Shown here: positions 11,342-22,759 of the stretch, in pieces | Numbering within the stretch: the stretch's first letter is position 1 | Layout of the letters: each line of letters opens with the position of its first letter | Origin: Loripinus fragilis | Taxonomy: Eukaryota; Mollusca; Bivalvia; Lucinida; Lucinidae | Length of the DNA: 64,000 nucleotides | Assembly: GCA_964019695.1 (NCBI GenBank) | Contig: OZ026520.1 | Location: 21,404,130 to 21,468,129, forward strand | Reading direction: 5' to 3' | Notes under the pieces: model-generated | What the model saw: the letters and a program-made list of their open reading frames with translations, nothing else | Told to the model about the DNA's origin: nothing | The model's database searches: none | Position numbers and translations under genes: made by a program

Positions 11342-11640
11342 AAATAGCGTATGCCAAGATGAGACGACGTAAGGATGAGAGTATATAGTAATGCATGACA
11401 CCATTTCTACTGAAAATAGCGTATGTCAAGATGAGACGCCGTAAGGATGAGAGTATATAGTAATGCATGACACCATTTCTACTGAAAATAGCGTATGCCA
11501 AGATGTGACACCGTAAGGATGAGAGTATATAGTAATGCATGACACCATTTCTACTGAAAATAGTGTATGTCAAGATGAGACGCTGAAACGATGAGAGTAC
11601 ACATGTATATAGTAATGCATGACACCAGTTGAGACGCCAC
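11342..11640. repeat. 72-bp minisatellite, about 4 copies
   Basis: Units begin AAATAGCGTATGCCAAGATG at 11342, 11414, 11486 and 11558, exactly 72 bp apart. The last unit is diverged and carries a small insertion. Since 72 is divisible by 3, the minus strand reads as a 24-residue repeat peptide, which explains a spurious 122-codon frame. Confidence 0.9.
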
Positions 11641-12317
11641 AAAATGAAAATGCGGCGCCATGATATAACACACTCTAGGTAGTACAATATAAACTCTTTA
11701 AAAAAATCAGGGCCTCCTTTTTACTTCGTTTTTGAGTGCCGAACCTTCAAAGATTCTAATGCCACCATAAACGTGATAACACTTGCCACAATCGGAAACA
11801 CCTGCCACAATTGGAATTAGGCAGATTAGAATTGCTTTTCTGCACTCACTTTGTATTCATACGTATTACCAAGAATAAAACTAGCATATAATAATCCCAT
11901 AGTTTCGGTTTCATACGTACGCTTATGCGTTTTTGCGTAAAGGGTAGCTATTTATACGTCCCTGACGGAATAAATAAAATAGTTATCGACGGCAGCTGAA
12001 CGCTGTTTAAATGTGTAAATTCCAACCGGCATTTCAAAAAGGAAGAAAAGCAAAGGAACCCATTCCAATACGGAGACTGATAAATATGGACAGAAACAAT
12101 CAAGATTGCTAAGACGCCCGAAATTACTCGAAACCAAGACTTGAAAGTGAACTGCGTCCCTTTTAGGCCCTTATATGACTTAAAGGTCTTAAAGGGTATC
12201 GTTATGGATCATTTTTAATGAATTTTCTAGTAAAAAGCAATTTTCAAGACCCCACCCCCGCCCTCAATTGCCCCTCTTCCCGCCCCCTCTACTCCCGTTT
12301 CCCGCCCTTCTGGATTT
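11641..12317. other. Unassigned non-coding DNA with a C-rich stretch
   Basis: Nothing coding was recognised. About 12240-12310 is a pyrimidine-rich, CCC-run segment directly before a family A MITE. Confidence 0.35.
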
Positions 12318-12545
12318 ACTCATTCCTTGCTAGTGGCGACTTTTGCCATCTGCTGATAACCGTTGCAAACACATTTTGGACCCTGAGTCAGTCCTGTCCT
12401 GATCTGGATCCAAACTGTTTGACACTCTGATTGTGTACTCTTTTTTCCCTTGAAAGATTTTTTTGCAAAAGATATTATAATTTTGAAAAAAGTCAGCAGA
12501 CGACAACAAAAGCATGAAAAATTACCCAGTATGCAAAAAGTTAAA
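12318..12545. mobile_element. Foldback MITE, family A
   Basis: Left arm 'ctagtggcgacttttgcc' with 'ctgctgataac'; centre 'gatctggatccaaactgttt'; right arm 'aaagtcagcagacgacaa', ending 'atgcaaaaagttaa'. This is one of the more complete copies. Confidence 0.7.
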
Positions 12546-12763
12546 AACCTTGTACTTGAAAGTTATGCACCAGTCATTTGTACCCGCCACCCCTCCTACC
12601 CCACCCAAACACATACCTATGGGGTATGGTTGGGGATGGCAGAGCAATAACGTTTTGATTGTCCCTCAGTAACAGTGCATGGTATGTGAAGGGTTTTTAC
12701 ATTTGGATCTTCGCATCTTCATCCCATTGAAATTATCTGTTATGTAGTGTGGGGCTGAGAGCA

Positions 12764-13155
12764 GGCCACGAGGTTATAAAACTTTTTTCATGCTCAACTC
12801 AGCTGAGCACGAAATTTATCCTACTCATAAATGTTAAAATGCCAACAATTGTTGGCATTTTAAAATTTATTAGCAGGATAAATACAACATCTGAGAGTCT
12901 TTAAACACAGGAGCTTGAAGTTCTGTCTTTATCTCACCTCTATAGCCTCAAAACCAAAATCTCACAATGTCATTACGTAATGACATTATGATATTTTCGT
13001 TTTTAGGGTTTAGAAGTAATATATGGATTGAACTTCAAGCTCCTGTGCTTTAAAGAAAGAAACATCTTCATTTGTCGGTATTATAGTTTTTATGAGTAGT
13101 TGAAATTTCATACTCAGTTGAGTTGTGCATGAAAAAGTTTTATTACCTCTAGGCC
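12764..13155. mobile_element. Foldback MITE, family E, carrying a nested MITE
   Basis: Ends 'ggccacgaggttataaaac' and 'gttttattacctctaggcc' are inverted. CATGCTCAACTCAGCTGAGC arms and a 'gccaacaattgttggc' palindrome lie inside. A 142-bp element sits within it at 12906-13047. Other copies are at 27700-27937 (complete) and 26443-26525 (truncated). Confidence 0.8.
12906..13047. mobile_element. 142-bp MITE nested in the family E element
   Basis: Perfect 18-bp ends CACAGGAGCTTGAAGTTC and GAACTTCAAGCTCCTGTG, flanked by CTTTAAA on both sides (12899-12905 and 13048-13054). The 22-bp perfect palindrome at about 12968-12989 is centred on ATTACGTAAT. The sister copy at 27700 lacks this insert, so the insertion came after the family E copy. 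Confidence 0.85.
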
Positions 13156-13495
13156 AGGGCAATTTATATAAGTCATATTTAGCAGTGGTGCATTACAGTG
13201 TTTAAGTATTTGTAGAAAGCTATTTAAAAATAATGACAGTTGATGATGGAGCAAGAGATATGAGGAAAAAATCAAGATATTCGGTATATTGATACATGTA
13301 TTAAGGTAATTAGCCATAATATCGGACATTAAACATGGCCCTCTAGTTTTTTTAATTACAAATACTTGCTTTTATTACAGCTGCCCACGAAATGTCAATA
13401 TATTATGTGAGGAACAGTTTGAGAATGCAGGAAAAGGCTCCTTATTGCATACACAGAAAACCACAGCCCACAATTGCCACTCAAACTATAGTATC

Positions 13496-13764
13496 AGGGG
13501 ACAAAAATATTTCAATATTGCACTTGCCCTGCAGGACGAGTGACTCACAATTTTCGCTTGTCCTGTAAATTAACACATGCACTTGTCCTTTAAGAGTGTA
13601 TGCAATAAAGAACACAAGGGAGTAATATGTAATATGACTTCCTCGAGTAATTCTTCCCAAAGCACTCGTCTTACAGGACGAGTGCTTAATTGGGAAGAAT
13701 TACTCATCCTTTCTAGATTTCACTCGTAATTACGAGTGGACGAGTGGAATTTTTGTTCCCTGAG
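13496..13764. mobile_element. TIR element, family G, copy 1
   Basis: Ends CAGGGGACAAAAAT and ATTTTTGTTCCCTG are inverted. Inside are several short palindromes such as CACTCGTC..GACGAGTG and CCTGCAGG. Copies lie at 13835 and 60597. There is no coding potential. Confidence 0.7.
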
Positions 13765-13834
13765 CATTGTTAACAGAGAAAACAGATGTCCCCTCACCAT
13801 CCAGTGCTTAAATTTTACATATTTAGCACTGCTT

Positions 13835-14051
13835 AGGGGACAAAAATATTTAAATACATGTATTGCACTTGTCCTGCAGGACATGTGACTTACAATTGTC
13901 ACTCGTCCTGCAAACACATGCGCTTGTCCTTTAAAAGCGTATGCAATAAAGAACATAAGGGAGTAATATGACTTCCTTGAGTAATTCTTTCCAAAGCACT
14001 CCTCCTACAGGAAGAGTGCTTTGTGAAGAATTACTCATCCTTTCTAGATTT
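13835..14051. mobile_element. TIR element, family G, copy 2 (right end lost)
   Basis: Begins 'aggggacaaaaatattt' and follows copy 1 closely through 'attactcatcctttctagattt', where it stops abruptly at the start of the adjacent pearl-like element. Confidence 0.65.
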
Positions 14052-14603
14052 GTCATCATGTGACCTATGCACCATCAAACTTTGATATTGCTACATCTCA
14101 TGGTTAAGGAAAAGATGCATTTACAAGAAAACACATTATTTGACCTTAACGAAATGTTGCCCGGTGCCCTCTACTTCATGTGACCTATGCACCTACAGAG
14201 TTTGAAGTTACTATGTCAAAAGGTTTAGGAGGAGGAGCATTTACAAGGAAATTCAATATTTGACCTTTGACCTTGACCTTAGGGTGAAGGTCACACAAAA
14301 TGTTGCCCAGTACCCTCTACTTCATGTGACCTATTCAGCTTGCTACCTCAAAAGGTTTAGGAGGAGATGCATTTACAAGAAAATTCGATGTTTGACCTTT
14401 GACCTTGACCTTGGTGTCAAGGTCACATGAAATGTTGCTCAGATGTGACCTATTCAGCTACAACGTTTGGAGTTGCTACCTCTAATGGTTTAGGAGGAGA
14501 TTACATTTACAAGAAACGTGATGGACAGACAGACAGAGGGGCAACAGACCCACTTTGTACGAAATTAATATACCCTTTTTTTCTAAAGGCAAAGAGGGTA
14601 TAA
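14052..14603 (-). mobile_element. Pearl/HINE-like element (minus strand)
   Basis: Read on the minus strand, it has a terminal hairpin (TATACCCTCTTTGCC paired with AAAGGGTATA), then CTGTCTGTCTGTCC, then about three ~145-bp units with 'aggtcacatgaagtagaggg' and 'ggtcaaggtcaaaggtcaaa'. It is the same family as the long array at 44130-45895. No reading frame is present. Confidence 0.75.
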
Positions 14604-15686
14604 TGATCTGATCTAATCGCTACCATCGCAATATGTAGCATATCATGATCAGATTTATTTGGGTGATGGATCATCTGGCCCACTTGGGCCTCTTAGTTTT
14701 TGATCTGACTTATTATTCAGAGAAATTTCCTACATTGTACATAATATTGGTAATTAAGCACTTATCTCCCTTGATTATTTTATTTAAGGGAGAGAACTCA
14801 CTACTTGCAACCATGATATATGATTCTTGTCAGGTTTCTTTTGCTATATACATGACTGAATAGATCAATTGTGATTGAAAAGTACCTATAAATGTTCAAT
14901 AGAAATAAATTAAAATCAATCAGGCAAGATAAACCCTTAAAATGCCAATCATGACTGCAGCAGACTACAAATTTTGCGACAGCTTTCCTAATTTTTGAAA
15001 AAAATAAGGTTTGATATTTCATGAGAATCGTCATCGTTTATTTAAATAAAAAAAATTAAAACATAATTGCTGTTCACTGTTTTGCCATTTTCACCGGGAT
15101 GCTAGTAGCATATTTGAGCCACTTAAATTTACAAGAAAGCCAGAATTTTGGGGTTTCTGACTAGCTTAATTAGCTCAGCTACACAGACTAGCTAGAATGT
15201 TCAAAGCTCAGATGCAAATTCAGCTTTTTAGAATCAGGCAGAGAACAAAAAATGGTGTAAAAATGGTGTGGATCCGACTGCACAGGCTAATCTGCACCTT
15301 TTTTTTTGTTGTCAAAAGACATAAACTGGTTTCTCTTGACATACAAGTAGACATGAATGGATTTTAAACTGGCTTTAATTTTCTGGCTGATCAGACTTAA
15401 ATCAATATTTACATCCTTGTTGTCTGATTATATAATATGAGCCTTAAATGATAACATCCTTCATAAGTTTATGTAGATGCTTCCTAAATTATAGGAAATT
15501 TGCGACATTTTCAATTAATCAAATTTTTGCCTGGTTAGATATTTTAGATAAAAATTGCCTCTAACCATATTTTTAATATACTAGGTGAAAGTGGAAACGG
15601 AAACTTTAATTGACAAGAATTTCAACTTTGAGAAAAGAGCCCTTTGATCAGAAAAAACTAGACATTGATGGTGCAGATAACTGTGC
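14604..15686. other. Mixed diverged MITE fragments
   Basis: 14934-15050 is a left half of the 6323 MITE family ('aacccttaaaatgccaatcatgactgcagcagac'). 15110-15352 resembles the family T foldback (ctcagctacacagactagctagaatg). The rest is unassigned AT-rich DNA with no supported exon. Confidence 0.45.
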
Positions 15687-15903
15687 AGGGGCTGATCCAG
15701 GATTTCTGGAAAGGGGTTCATATGTATAAAGGGGTGGGGTTTGTTTTTCTGATTTTATCTCATTTTTCTTAAATATCCCATGAAAAAGAAATAATTTGGT
15801 CTCATTAAGACCAAATTATTTCATTTTCATAGGGTATTTAAAAACGGGGGTTAGGGGAGGGGGGTTCGAGCGAACCTCTGAACCTTCTCTGGATCCGCCA
15901 TTG
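15686..15903. mobile_element. Foldback MITE, family O, copy 1
   Basis: Ends 'caggggctgatccagg' and 'ctggatccgccattg' are inverted. The core pairs 'gaaataatttggtctcatt' with 'aagaccaaattatttc'. A second copy with an expanded poly-C run is at 41647-41862. Confidence 0.75.
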
Positions 15904-16237
15904 CGCAGATAACTGTGAAGGAACTGATCTCAACCATTATTTTGCATTGACCAAGTATCTATGGCCAATTATGTAAAATATATTGCATGTACATTCTGTT
16001 AGATTGGCTAGAAGGCTCGTTTTCACATGTTTGATACAGTGCATTAATTTTTGAACTTTGCACAAAATATTTAAAATTTAAACGAAAGTTACTCGATAGA
16101 AATGCCTCACTAACGTGATAGCATAAAATTTTATTTTAAGAATAGAATTTTCACAATTGATTTTGCAACTAAATAATGTTTGACACTATCAATATTAAAA
16201 AACAAAAGATTCTAATCTTAACTGATGATAAAAATGG
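15904..16237. other. Unassigned AT-rich DNA
   Basis: No exon or repeat structure was recognised. Confidence 0.4.
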
Positions 16238-16432
16238 TCAGGACTTTAGTTAAGAGTGCATAACAGAAATTTAATTTTTTTATTTCTCAACCAAAACATA
16301 TGTTGTGGGTACTCAAAAGAACCGTCTCAATGAGACGGTTCTTTTGAGCACTCAAAACATATGCTAAAAAAATGGATAAGGAAATATTAACAATTTTACG
16401 TCAAAATTTTTTGTTTATCTAAACCTGTGAAT
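16238..16432. mobile_element. Foldback MITE, family D, copy 1
   Basis: Palindromic centre CCGTCTCAATGAGACGG within 'tactcaaaagaa..ttcttttgagcactc', flanked by 'ccaaaacatatg' and 'catatgctaaa'. Outer ends 'caggactttagttaagagtg' and 'ttatctaaacctgtg'. Copies are at 30645 and 53331. Confidence 0.7.
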
Positions 16433-16695
16433 GGTGGTATGTTCCTTAAACTGGACTTTCATACTGAGAGATTTCTTTAGCTAAAATGTAAAATTGTAAT
16501 AAAATAACACCAACACTAAGTTGATATTAGGGCCCAGTTTCTTTTGGTTTTAAAACTGTTATAATCCTCGTGTGCAAGCTTTGTGCAATATTTGGAATAT
16601 AAATAATTCTGTGATACATTTGTTAACCTGAGATATGAAATTTGGTTCTCAAAGAAAATGTGAAAATTGAATGAAATTAAAAGCAAGGATAATTT

Positions 16696-17030
16696 TCAAC
16701 TCTTAAAGGATAATTTGGAGTTATATTTTTCAATCCTTCAAGGATAATTTGGAGCTATATTTTTCAACACTTCATGGATAATTTGGAGTTATATTTTTCA
16801 ATCTTTCAAAGGATAATTTGGAGCTACATTTTTCAACACTTCATGGATAATTTGGAGCTATATTTTTCAGTCCTTCAAGGATAATTTTCAGCTATATTTT
16901 TCAGTCCTTCAAGGATAATTTGGAGATATATTTTTCTAGTCCTTCAAGGATAATTTGAAGCTAAATTTTTCAATCTTTCAAGGATAATTTGGAGCTATAT
17001 TTTTAAACTTTTCAAGGATAATTTGGAGTT
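16696..17030. repeat. 34-bp minisatellite, ~10 copies
   Basis: Units start AGGATAATTTGGAGCTATAT at 16707, 16741, 16775, 16810, 16845, 16878, 16912, 16947, 16981 and 17015 (33-35 bp apart). Variants alternate between 'ccttca', 'cacttcat' and 'ctttca' linkers, suggesting a partial two-unit higher-order pattern. Confidence 0.9.
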
Positions 17031-17173
17031 TTTGATACCAGATGTATCGTACATGTATCTATACATCAAGAGGCTGGGATCTTTTATATGTAAGTATTTT
17101 TTTGAAATTAAGGCATGTAAACCTGGCTTCATTTGGAATTGCATGGGAAAATTTGACCAAATGATATCTCAGA

Positions 17174-17200
17174 ATGGGGGGGGGGGGGAGGGGGGGGGAT
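17174..17200 (+). repeat. Poly-G tract
   Basis: Two runs of nine or more G separated by one A. Possible quadruplex former. It lies just before a family A half-element. Confidence 0.8.
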
Positions 17201-17379
17201 GTTGGATTGTGATGTAGTGCTGGACAGAAAATGGTTAATGGGAAGTAATTCAAATAGTTTTAAGAAAGATGTCCATAATCAGTAAGCTAATATGGACATA
17301 CTATATAGGTGGTAGCCCAGTGGAAATAAGGGACCTAAGTGTTGTTTCCACTGTCTCCTAGATCAGGACGGATAAAATG

Positions 17380-17499
17380 TCTATATCAGGCCGGATGATT
17401 CAATGTCTAAGATCCAAACTGTTTGACACTCTGGTGGCACATGTATATTCCTGAAAGGTTATTTTGAAAAAATAATTTGAAAAATCCACAGAAGACAAA
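17380..17499. mobile_element. Family A MITE fragment next to the 4.2-kb foldback element
   Basis: 'gatccaaactgtttgacactctg' followed by 'aaaatccacagaagacaaa' is the right half of a family A element, stopping at the TA that begins the foldback element. The expected continuation (agcatgcaaaaagttaa) reappears at 21988-22004, after the foldback element and another MITE. Confidence 0.5.
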
Positions 17500-17501
17500 T
17501 A

Positions 17502-20500
17502 CCCCGGCATCCAATTTAGGTTACCTTGCACCCCCCCCAGGACAATTTTTCATGGGTGCCAAATTGTTCATTGGGACCCCCTGGATGGAAAACGAAGGTG
17601 TCCTCAAAAAAATTTTGGTTTGGGCTATGTGAAATTGCATGGTTTCTATGCCAACCCATAGCGAATTTGAGAAGGGGGGTCTGCCTATAAAACTACGCAT
17701 ATCTCAGCTGTTACTTATCCTAGACTACTAAACTTAATACCAAATTAAAGCTTAGACATATGCCTAATATCCCCTTGTTGCATATGGAAATTATCTAATT
17801 TGCATATTCATAAATATTTATGAAAACATTAAAAATGTGTTTCACGAATGGGGGTATACGTACAAGATCAATAATATCTCAGCTGCTTTTAGTCGTAGAG
17901 TACTAAAATTTGTACTAAAATAAAGCTAAGACATAGGCCTTTTATTCCATGGTCAAATATGCAACATACCTTATTTGCATAATTTGCATATTCATGAATA
18001 TTAATAAAAACGCTAAAAAATATCGGAAAATCTTTACAAATATAAATAGGCTGATTTCATCCCAATATTGTCATTGTTGCATGTTTTAATATAATCAATG
18101 TTACAATTTGACAGGTCCAATCATCCAGTGGTCCTATATGAATATTATCTCATTTGAATATTCATTAAAATGCCTGAAAACTTAAAAAAATGAGGGAAAA
18201 TCACGTAAAAACTTTAAGCCTAGGGGAGGGGTTATGGTACGATCTATCCTGCACTCCTAGGGCCTTTTAAATTCATGCCAAATTATTCAGTGGGACAATC
18301 AGAATGTGAAATGAAGTTCTCCTCACAAGAAATTAGGTATGGGCTACGTAAAAATGCATGGTTTCCATGGCAACCGCTTATATGATTCTCGAGATTGGGG
18401 GGTTGGCCTACAAATTCAATCATATCTAGGGTTCTACTTATCCTAGATCACTAAAATTGGTGTCAAATTAAAGCTTAGACACATGTCTTTCTTCTTGTGG
18501 TCAGATTTGTAAATCATCTAATTTGCATATTTATGAATATTAATGAAAACCTACAAAAATGAAGTAAATTCATAAAAAAACAACATAAATGAACATATTT
18601 CAGCACAAAAACATCATCAAACCACCATTGTTGCCAGTTTTTATATCCTCAGTGATTCAATTTGATAAGTTCTTTCATCCAGTGGTCCTATATGAAAATT
18701 ATCTCATTTGCATATTCATGAATATTAATGAAAAGTTTTGTAATTAAAGAAAAAATCTTAGAAAAATTAAGGGATGTACATATAAAATGACAAATATTTC
18801 ACCTACCATGTGTTCCAGTGTATCAAACCTAGTGCCAATTTAATGCTTAGACATCGTACTTTTACTATAAGGTATAATATGAAAAATATTTAACATGAAT
18901 ATTCGTGATTTTTAATGTAAACAGAAGAAATGAAAGAAAAATTGTGGCAAAAATCAAGGGGGGTGCACTTCCAAAATTACTCATATCTCAGTAGTTAAGT
19001 GCCCAATAGTGCCAAACTTGATTTTAAGTCAATGCATAGACACAACATGTTTACCAAAATGATCCAATCTATAACACATCAAATTTAAATTCTCATGAAT
19101 ATTGATGAAAACATGAGAGATTAAGAGAAAATACAGGAAAATTAAGGGGGTATAGCTACAAAGTGATTCATATATTGGCTTCCAATTGCCCAATAGTAAC
19201 AAGCTTGGTACCATATCAAACAGCAAAATCCTAAGTAAAATTGAGTAAAAGAAAAAAGTATAAAATTTATAACAGCTGAGATATGAGTAATTTTGTAACT
19301 ACACTGCTATCAATTTGTATACATTTTTTACTTGTATTTTTAAAGTTTTTTTTATTAATATTGATATTAAACAAATCAGTTAATTCTTATATCTTCCCAC
19401 TAGGTAAATTTGCTTTGCATAGACTTAAATTCAGTACATTGTTTGCTACTCTAGGCCAATTAGCAGCTAAGATATTGGTTATTTCGTAGGTATACCTCAT
19501 TCATTTTCGGTGATTTTTCTCTTTATTCTAATGTTTATATTAATTTTCATGAATATGTAAATGCGACAACTGGCAAATATAACCATTGAGATAAAGGGCT
19601 GTATCATAGCAACAAGTTGGCACCTTCTTTGCTACGTAAGGGCCATAAGCTGCTCAGATATGAGTAATTTTGTAGGTATATCCCCTTCATTTTCAAATAT
19701 TATTCTCAAAATGCTCATGGTTTCATCAATATTCATGAATATTATAATATGACCGTTTTAAAATTTGATAATTTGTTAAACATACTATTGTCTTAGCATT
19801 AGTTTAAACCCAATTTTGGTACTCTAGGGCACTTAGCAATTGAGATATTATTAGATTTGTAAGTGCACCCCCTTGATTTTTCCGCGATTTTTCATTTGTT
19901 TCTTCTGTTTTAATTAAAATTCATAATTATTTATGATAACTATTTTTCAAAGCTGAACTTAAGGTAAAAGTACTATGTCTAAGCATTGATTTGGCACCAA
20001 GTTTGATACACTCGGACGCATAGCTGCTGAGATATTGGTAATTTTATACATACACCCCCTAATTTTTCTGAGATTTTATCTCTCATATCTAAAGTTTTCA
20101 TTAATATTCATGAATATGGATATTAGATAATTTGCATATCTAACTACCAAATAAAACCACTATGTCCAGGGATTAGTTTGGTACCATGTTTAGTAATTTA
20201 GGATGAGATGTTGTTAAGATATGAGTATTTTTTGTATGTATACCCCCAATCTTTACAGTCGGCATAATGGGTTGCCATGGAAACCATGAAATTTCAAAAA
20301 CCAAAATAACATTTATTTTTGAGGACAATATTTTTTTTACATTTAAGTGGTCCTATTGGACAAATTTATGCCCATAATAAAATGTCTGATGTGTTTAATT
20401 TAGGTCTGATTACCCCTGTTGCATACTATAGTTTACCCATGCTTTTTTCCATCATTTTAGGATTTCATTAATATTCATGAATATGCAAATGAGATAATTT

Positions 20501-21718
20501 TCATATAGGACCATGAGATAATTTTCATATAGGACCACTGGATGAAAAAACTCATCAAATTGAATCACTGAGGATATAAAAACTGGCAACAATGGTGGTT
20601 TGATGATGTTTTTGTGCTGAAATATGTTCATTTATGTTTTTTTTTTTTATGATTTTACTTCATTTTTGTAGGTTTTCATTAATATTCATAAATATGCAAA
20701 TTAGATGATTTACAAATCTGACCATAGTAGAAAGACATGTGTCTAAGCTTTAATTTGACACCAATTTTAGTGCTCTAGGATAAGTAGAACCCTAGATATG
20801 ATTGAATTTGTAGGCCTACCCCCCAATCTCGAGAATCATATAAGCGGTTGCCATGGAAACCATGCATTTTTACGTATCCCATACCCAATTTCTTGTGAGG
20901 AGAACTTCATTTCACATTCTGATTGTCCCACTGAACAATTTGGCATGAATTTAAAAGGCCCTAGGAGTGCAGGATAGATCGTACCTTAACCCCTCTCCTA
21001 GGCTTATAGTTTTTACGTGATTTTCCCTCATTTTTTTAAGTTTTCAGGCATTTTCATGAATATTCAAATGAGATAATATTCATATAGGACCACTGGATGA
21101 TTGGACCTGTCAAATTGTAACATTGATTATATTAAAACATGCAACAATGACAATATTGGGATGAAATCAGCCTATTTATTTTTGTAAAGATTTTCCCATA
21201 TTGTTAGCGTTTTTATTAATATTCATGAATATGCAAATTATGCAACTAAGGTATGTTGCATATTTGACCATGGAATGAAAGGCCTATGTCTTAGCTTTAT
21301 TTTAGTACAAATTTTAGTACTCTACGACTAAAAGCAGCTGAGATATTATTGATCTTGTACGTATACCCCCATTCGTGAAACACATTTTTAATGTTTTCAT
21401 AAATATTTATGAATATGCAAATTAGATAATTTTCATATGCAACAAGGGGATATTAGGCATATGTCTAAGCTTTAATTTGGTATTAAGTTTAGTAGTCTAG
21501 GATAAGTAACAGCTGAGATATGAGTAGTTTTATAGGCAGACCCCCCTTCTCAAATTCGCTATGGGTTGGCATAGAAACCATGCAATTTCACATAGCCCAA
21601 ACCAAAATTTTTTTGAGGACACCTTCGTTTCCCATCCAGGGGGTCCCAATGAACAATTTGGCACCCATGAAAAATTGTCCTGGGGGGGGTGCAAGGTAAC
21701 CTAAATTGGATGCCGGGG
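17502..21718. mobile_element. 4.2-kb foldback element made of ~187-bp subrepeats
   Basis: The ends CCCCGGCATCCAATTTAGG and its reverse complement are flanked by TA on both sides. The outermost ~1.2 kb of each arm (17502-18730 and 20460-21718) mirrors the other at roughly 97-99% by eye. Inside are about 15 units marked by 'tatctcagctg', 'aaattaaagcttagacata' and 'aatttgcatattcatgaat'. Six read one way (17.7-19.2 kb) and nine the other (19.27-21.5 kb), with about 168-196 bp between adjacent units. The right arm has ~400 bp extra, as if the left arm lost units. There is no reading frame of note. It resembles Foldback-type transposons in plan; the family is unknown. Confidence 0.8.
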
Positions 21719-21750
21719 TAAAAATAAGTTTTAAACATGCAGTATTATAT

Positions 21751-21983
21751 TACTGTCCTGCCAGCCAAGAGTGACAGTGACGTCATGCTTTGTTACCAAG
21801 TTATCAGGAACTTAGAATCGATAGATTACTTGTGTATTAATCCTATTCTCAGGATAGGATTAATACACAAGTATTGTATTGATTCGCAATTAGCTCAAGT
21901 TGAGTGTGAAAGTTAATGTTTTACTTAGCAACTGTAAACAAAATATTATGTCACTGTCAGTACTCTTGGTTGGCACGACAGTA
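21751..21983. mobile_element. 233-bp MITE with a 20-bp central hairpin
   Basis: Ends TACTGTCCTGCCAGCCAAGA and the mirrored 'tcttggttggcacgacagta' are imperfect inverted repeats. In the middle TACTTGTGTATTAATCCTAT pairs exactly with ATAGGATTAATACACAAGTA across a 7-base loop. Confidence 0.75.
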
Positions 21984-22174
21984 CCTAGCATGCAAAAAGT
22001 TAAAGTGTCCCAATATTTAGGGTAATGACAGTACTGTCCTAGCTGGGCATGTGCATTTCATGCTTGTGAAAAACTACAGTGTTGTTCAGAAATTTGTACC
22101 AATTTCATACTCACCAGAAGCCTGAAATAGTGTATTTCTTGATCAAGTTTACACTTTCATACGGTAACAAAGGT

Positions 22175-22371
22175 ACAGTACGTAAAACCTGTCTTAAGTG
22201 GCCACTCAAAAATAGACAAAACAAAGGTCTTAAAGACAAATGGTAGCTTAATGGAGGTAGAAAATATTGCAGAATGCTTGGAGCATTTTGACCTGCATTC
22301 GATAATCGGTCTTGAAAACCAATTTTAGGTCTCCTTTTTGAGTGGCCGCTAAAACAGGTTTTACTATACTG
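22175..22371. mobile_element. Foldback MITE, family P, copy 1
   Basis: AAAACCTGTCTTAAGTGGCC on the left mirrors 'ggccgctaaaacaggtttta' on the right. The internal 'tattgcagaatgctt' region is also mirrored. Copy 2 is at 60271-60467. Confidence 0.75.
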
Positions 22372-22535
22372 ATCAGACTCCGCATATACAGGTTGGAGGT
22401 TCTGCCACCGTTGTTATTTCCTTGCAGCAAAAACAGATTTTCTTGTGACATTAGTCTCAAAAACTGTAGACGCTGACAGCACTCTTTGCTCTAAGATTAT
22501 AAGATTCTATTATGAGTGTGAGTGTGGGATAAATA

Positions 22536-22672
22536 GAATCCATCATTGGTGTTCAGTGGGGACAGAAAAATCCCAACCCGAGGGCCCACCGTTCCAGAGG
22601 GAAACGAGGCTTGCCGAGTTTGGACCCGAGGGTTGGGATTTTTCTGGAACCACTGAACACCAATGATCGATT
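22536..22672. repeat. Imperfect ~40-bp-arm palindrome
   Basis: 'catcattggtgttcagtgg' pairs with 'ccactgaacaccaatgatc', and 'cagaaaaatcccaaccc' with 'gggttgggatttttctg'. The loop contains 'acgaggcttgccgag', a motif repeated near 23351 and 29085. Likely a MITE-like hairpin. Confidence 0.7.
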
Positions 22673-22759
22673 CTTTTTCTCATATATCACGACCGTACGG
22701 TACAGTGTAATATTTGTTGGTGACGTCTCTGAGATCGATGTTTACAGTCAATGACGCGC

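Noticed and set aside
11319..11687. 122-codon minus-strand frame with 24-residue repeats
   Set aside because: Direct product of the 72-bp minisatellite; no flanking gene structure.
13381..13406. 26-nt micro-exon between a good acceptor (cttttattacag) and GTGAGG
   Set aside because: Its phase does not fit directly between exons A and B and no complementary exon was found; the adjacent family G repeat makes chance likely.
16696..17030. CRISPR-like array of short regular repeats
   Set aside because: Units are contiguous with no unique spacers; eukaryotic context; ordinary minisatellite.
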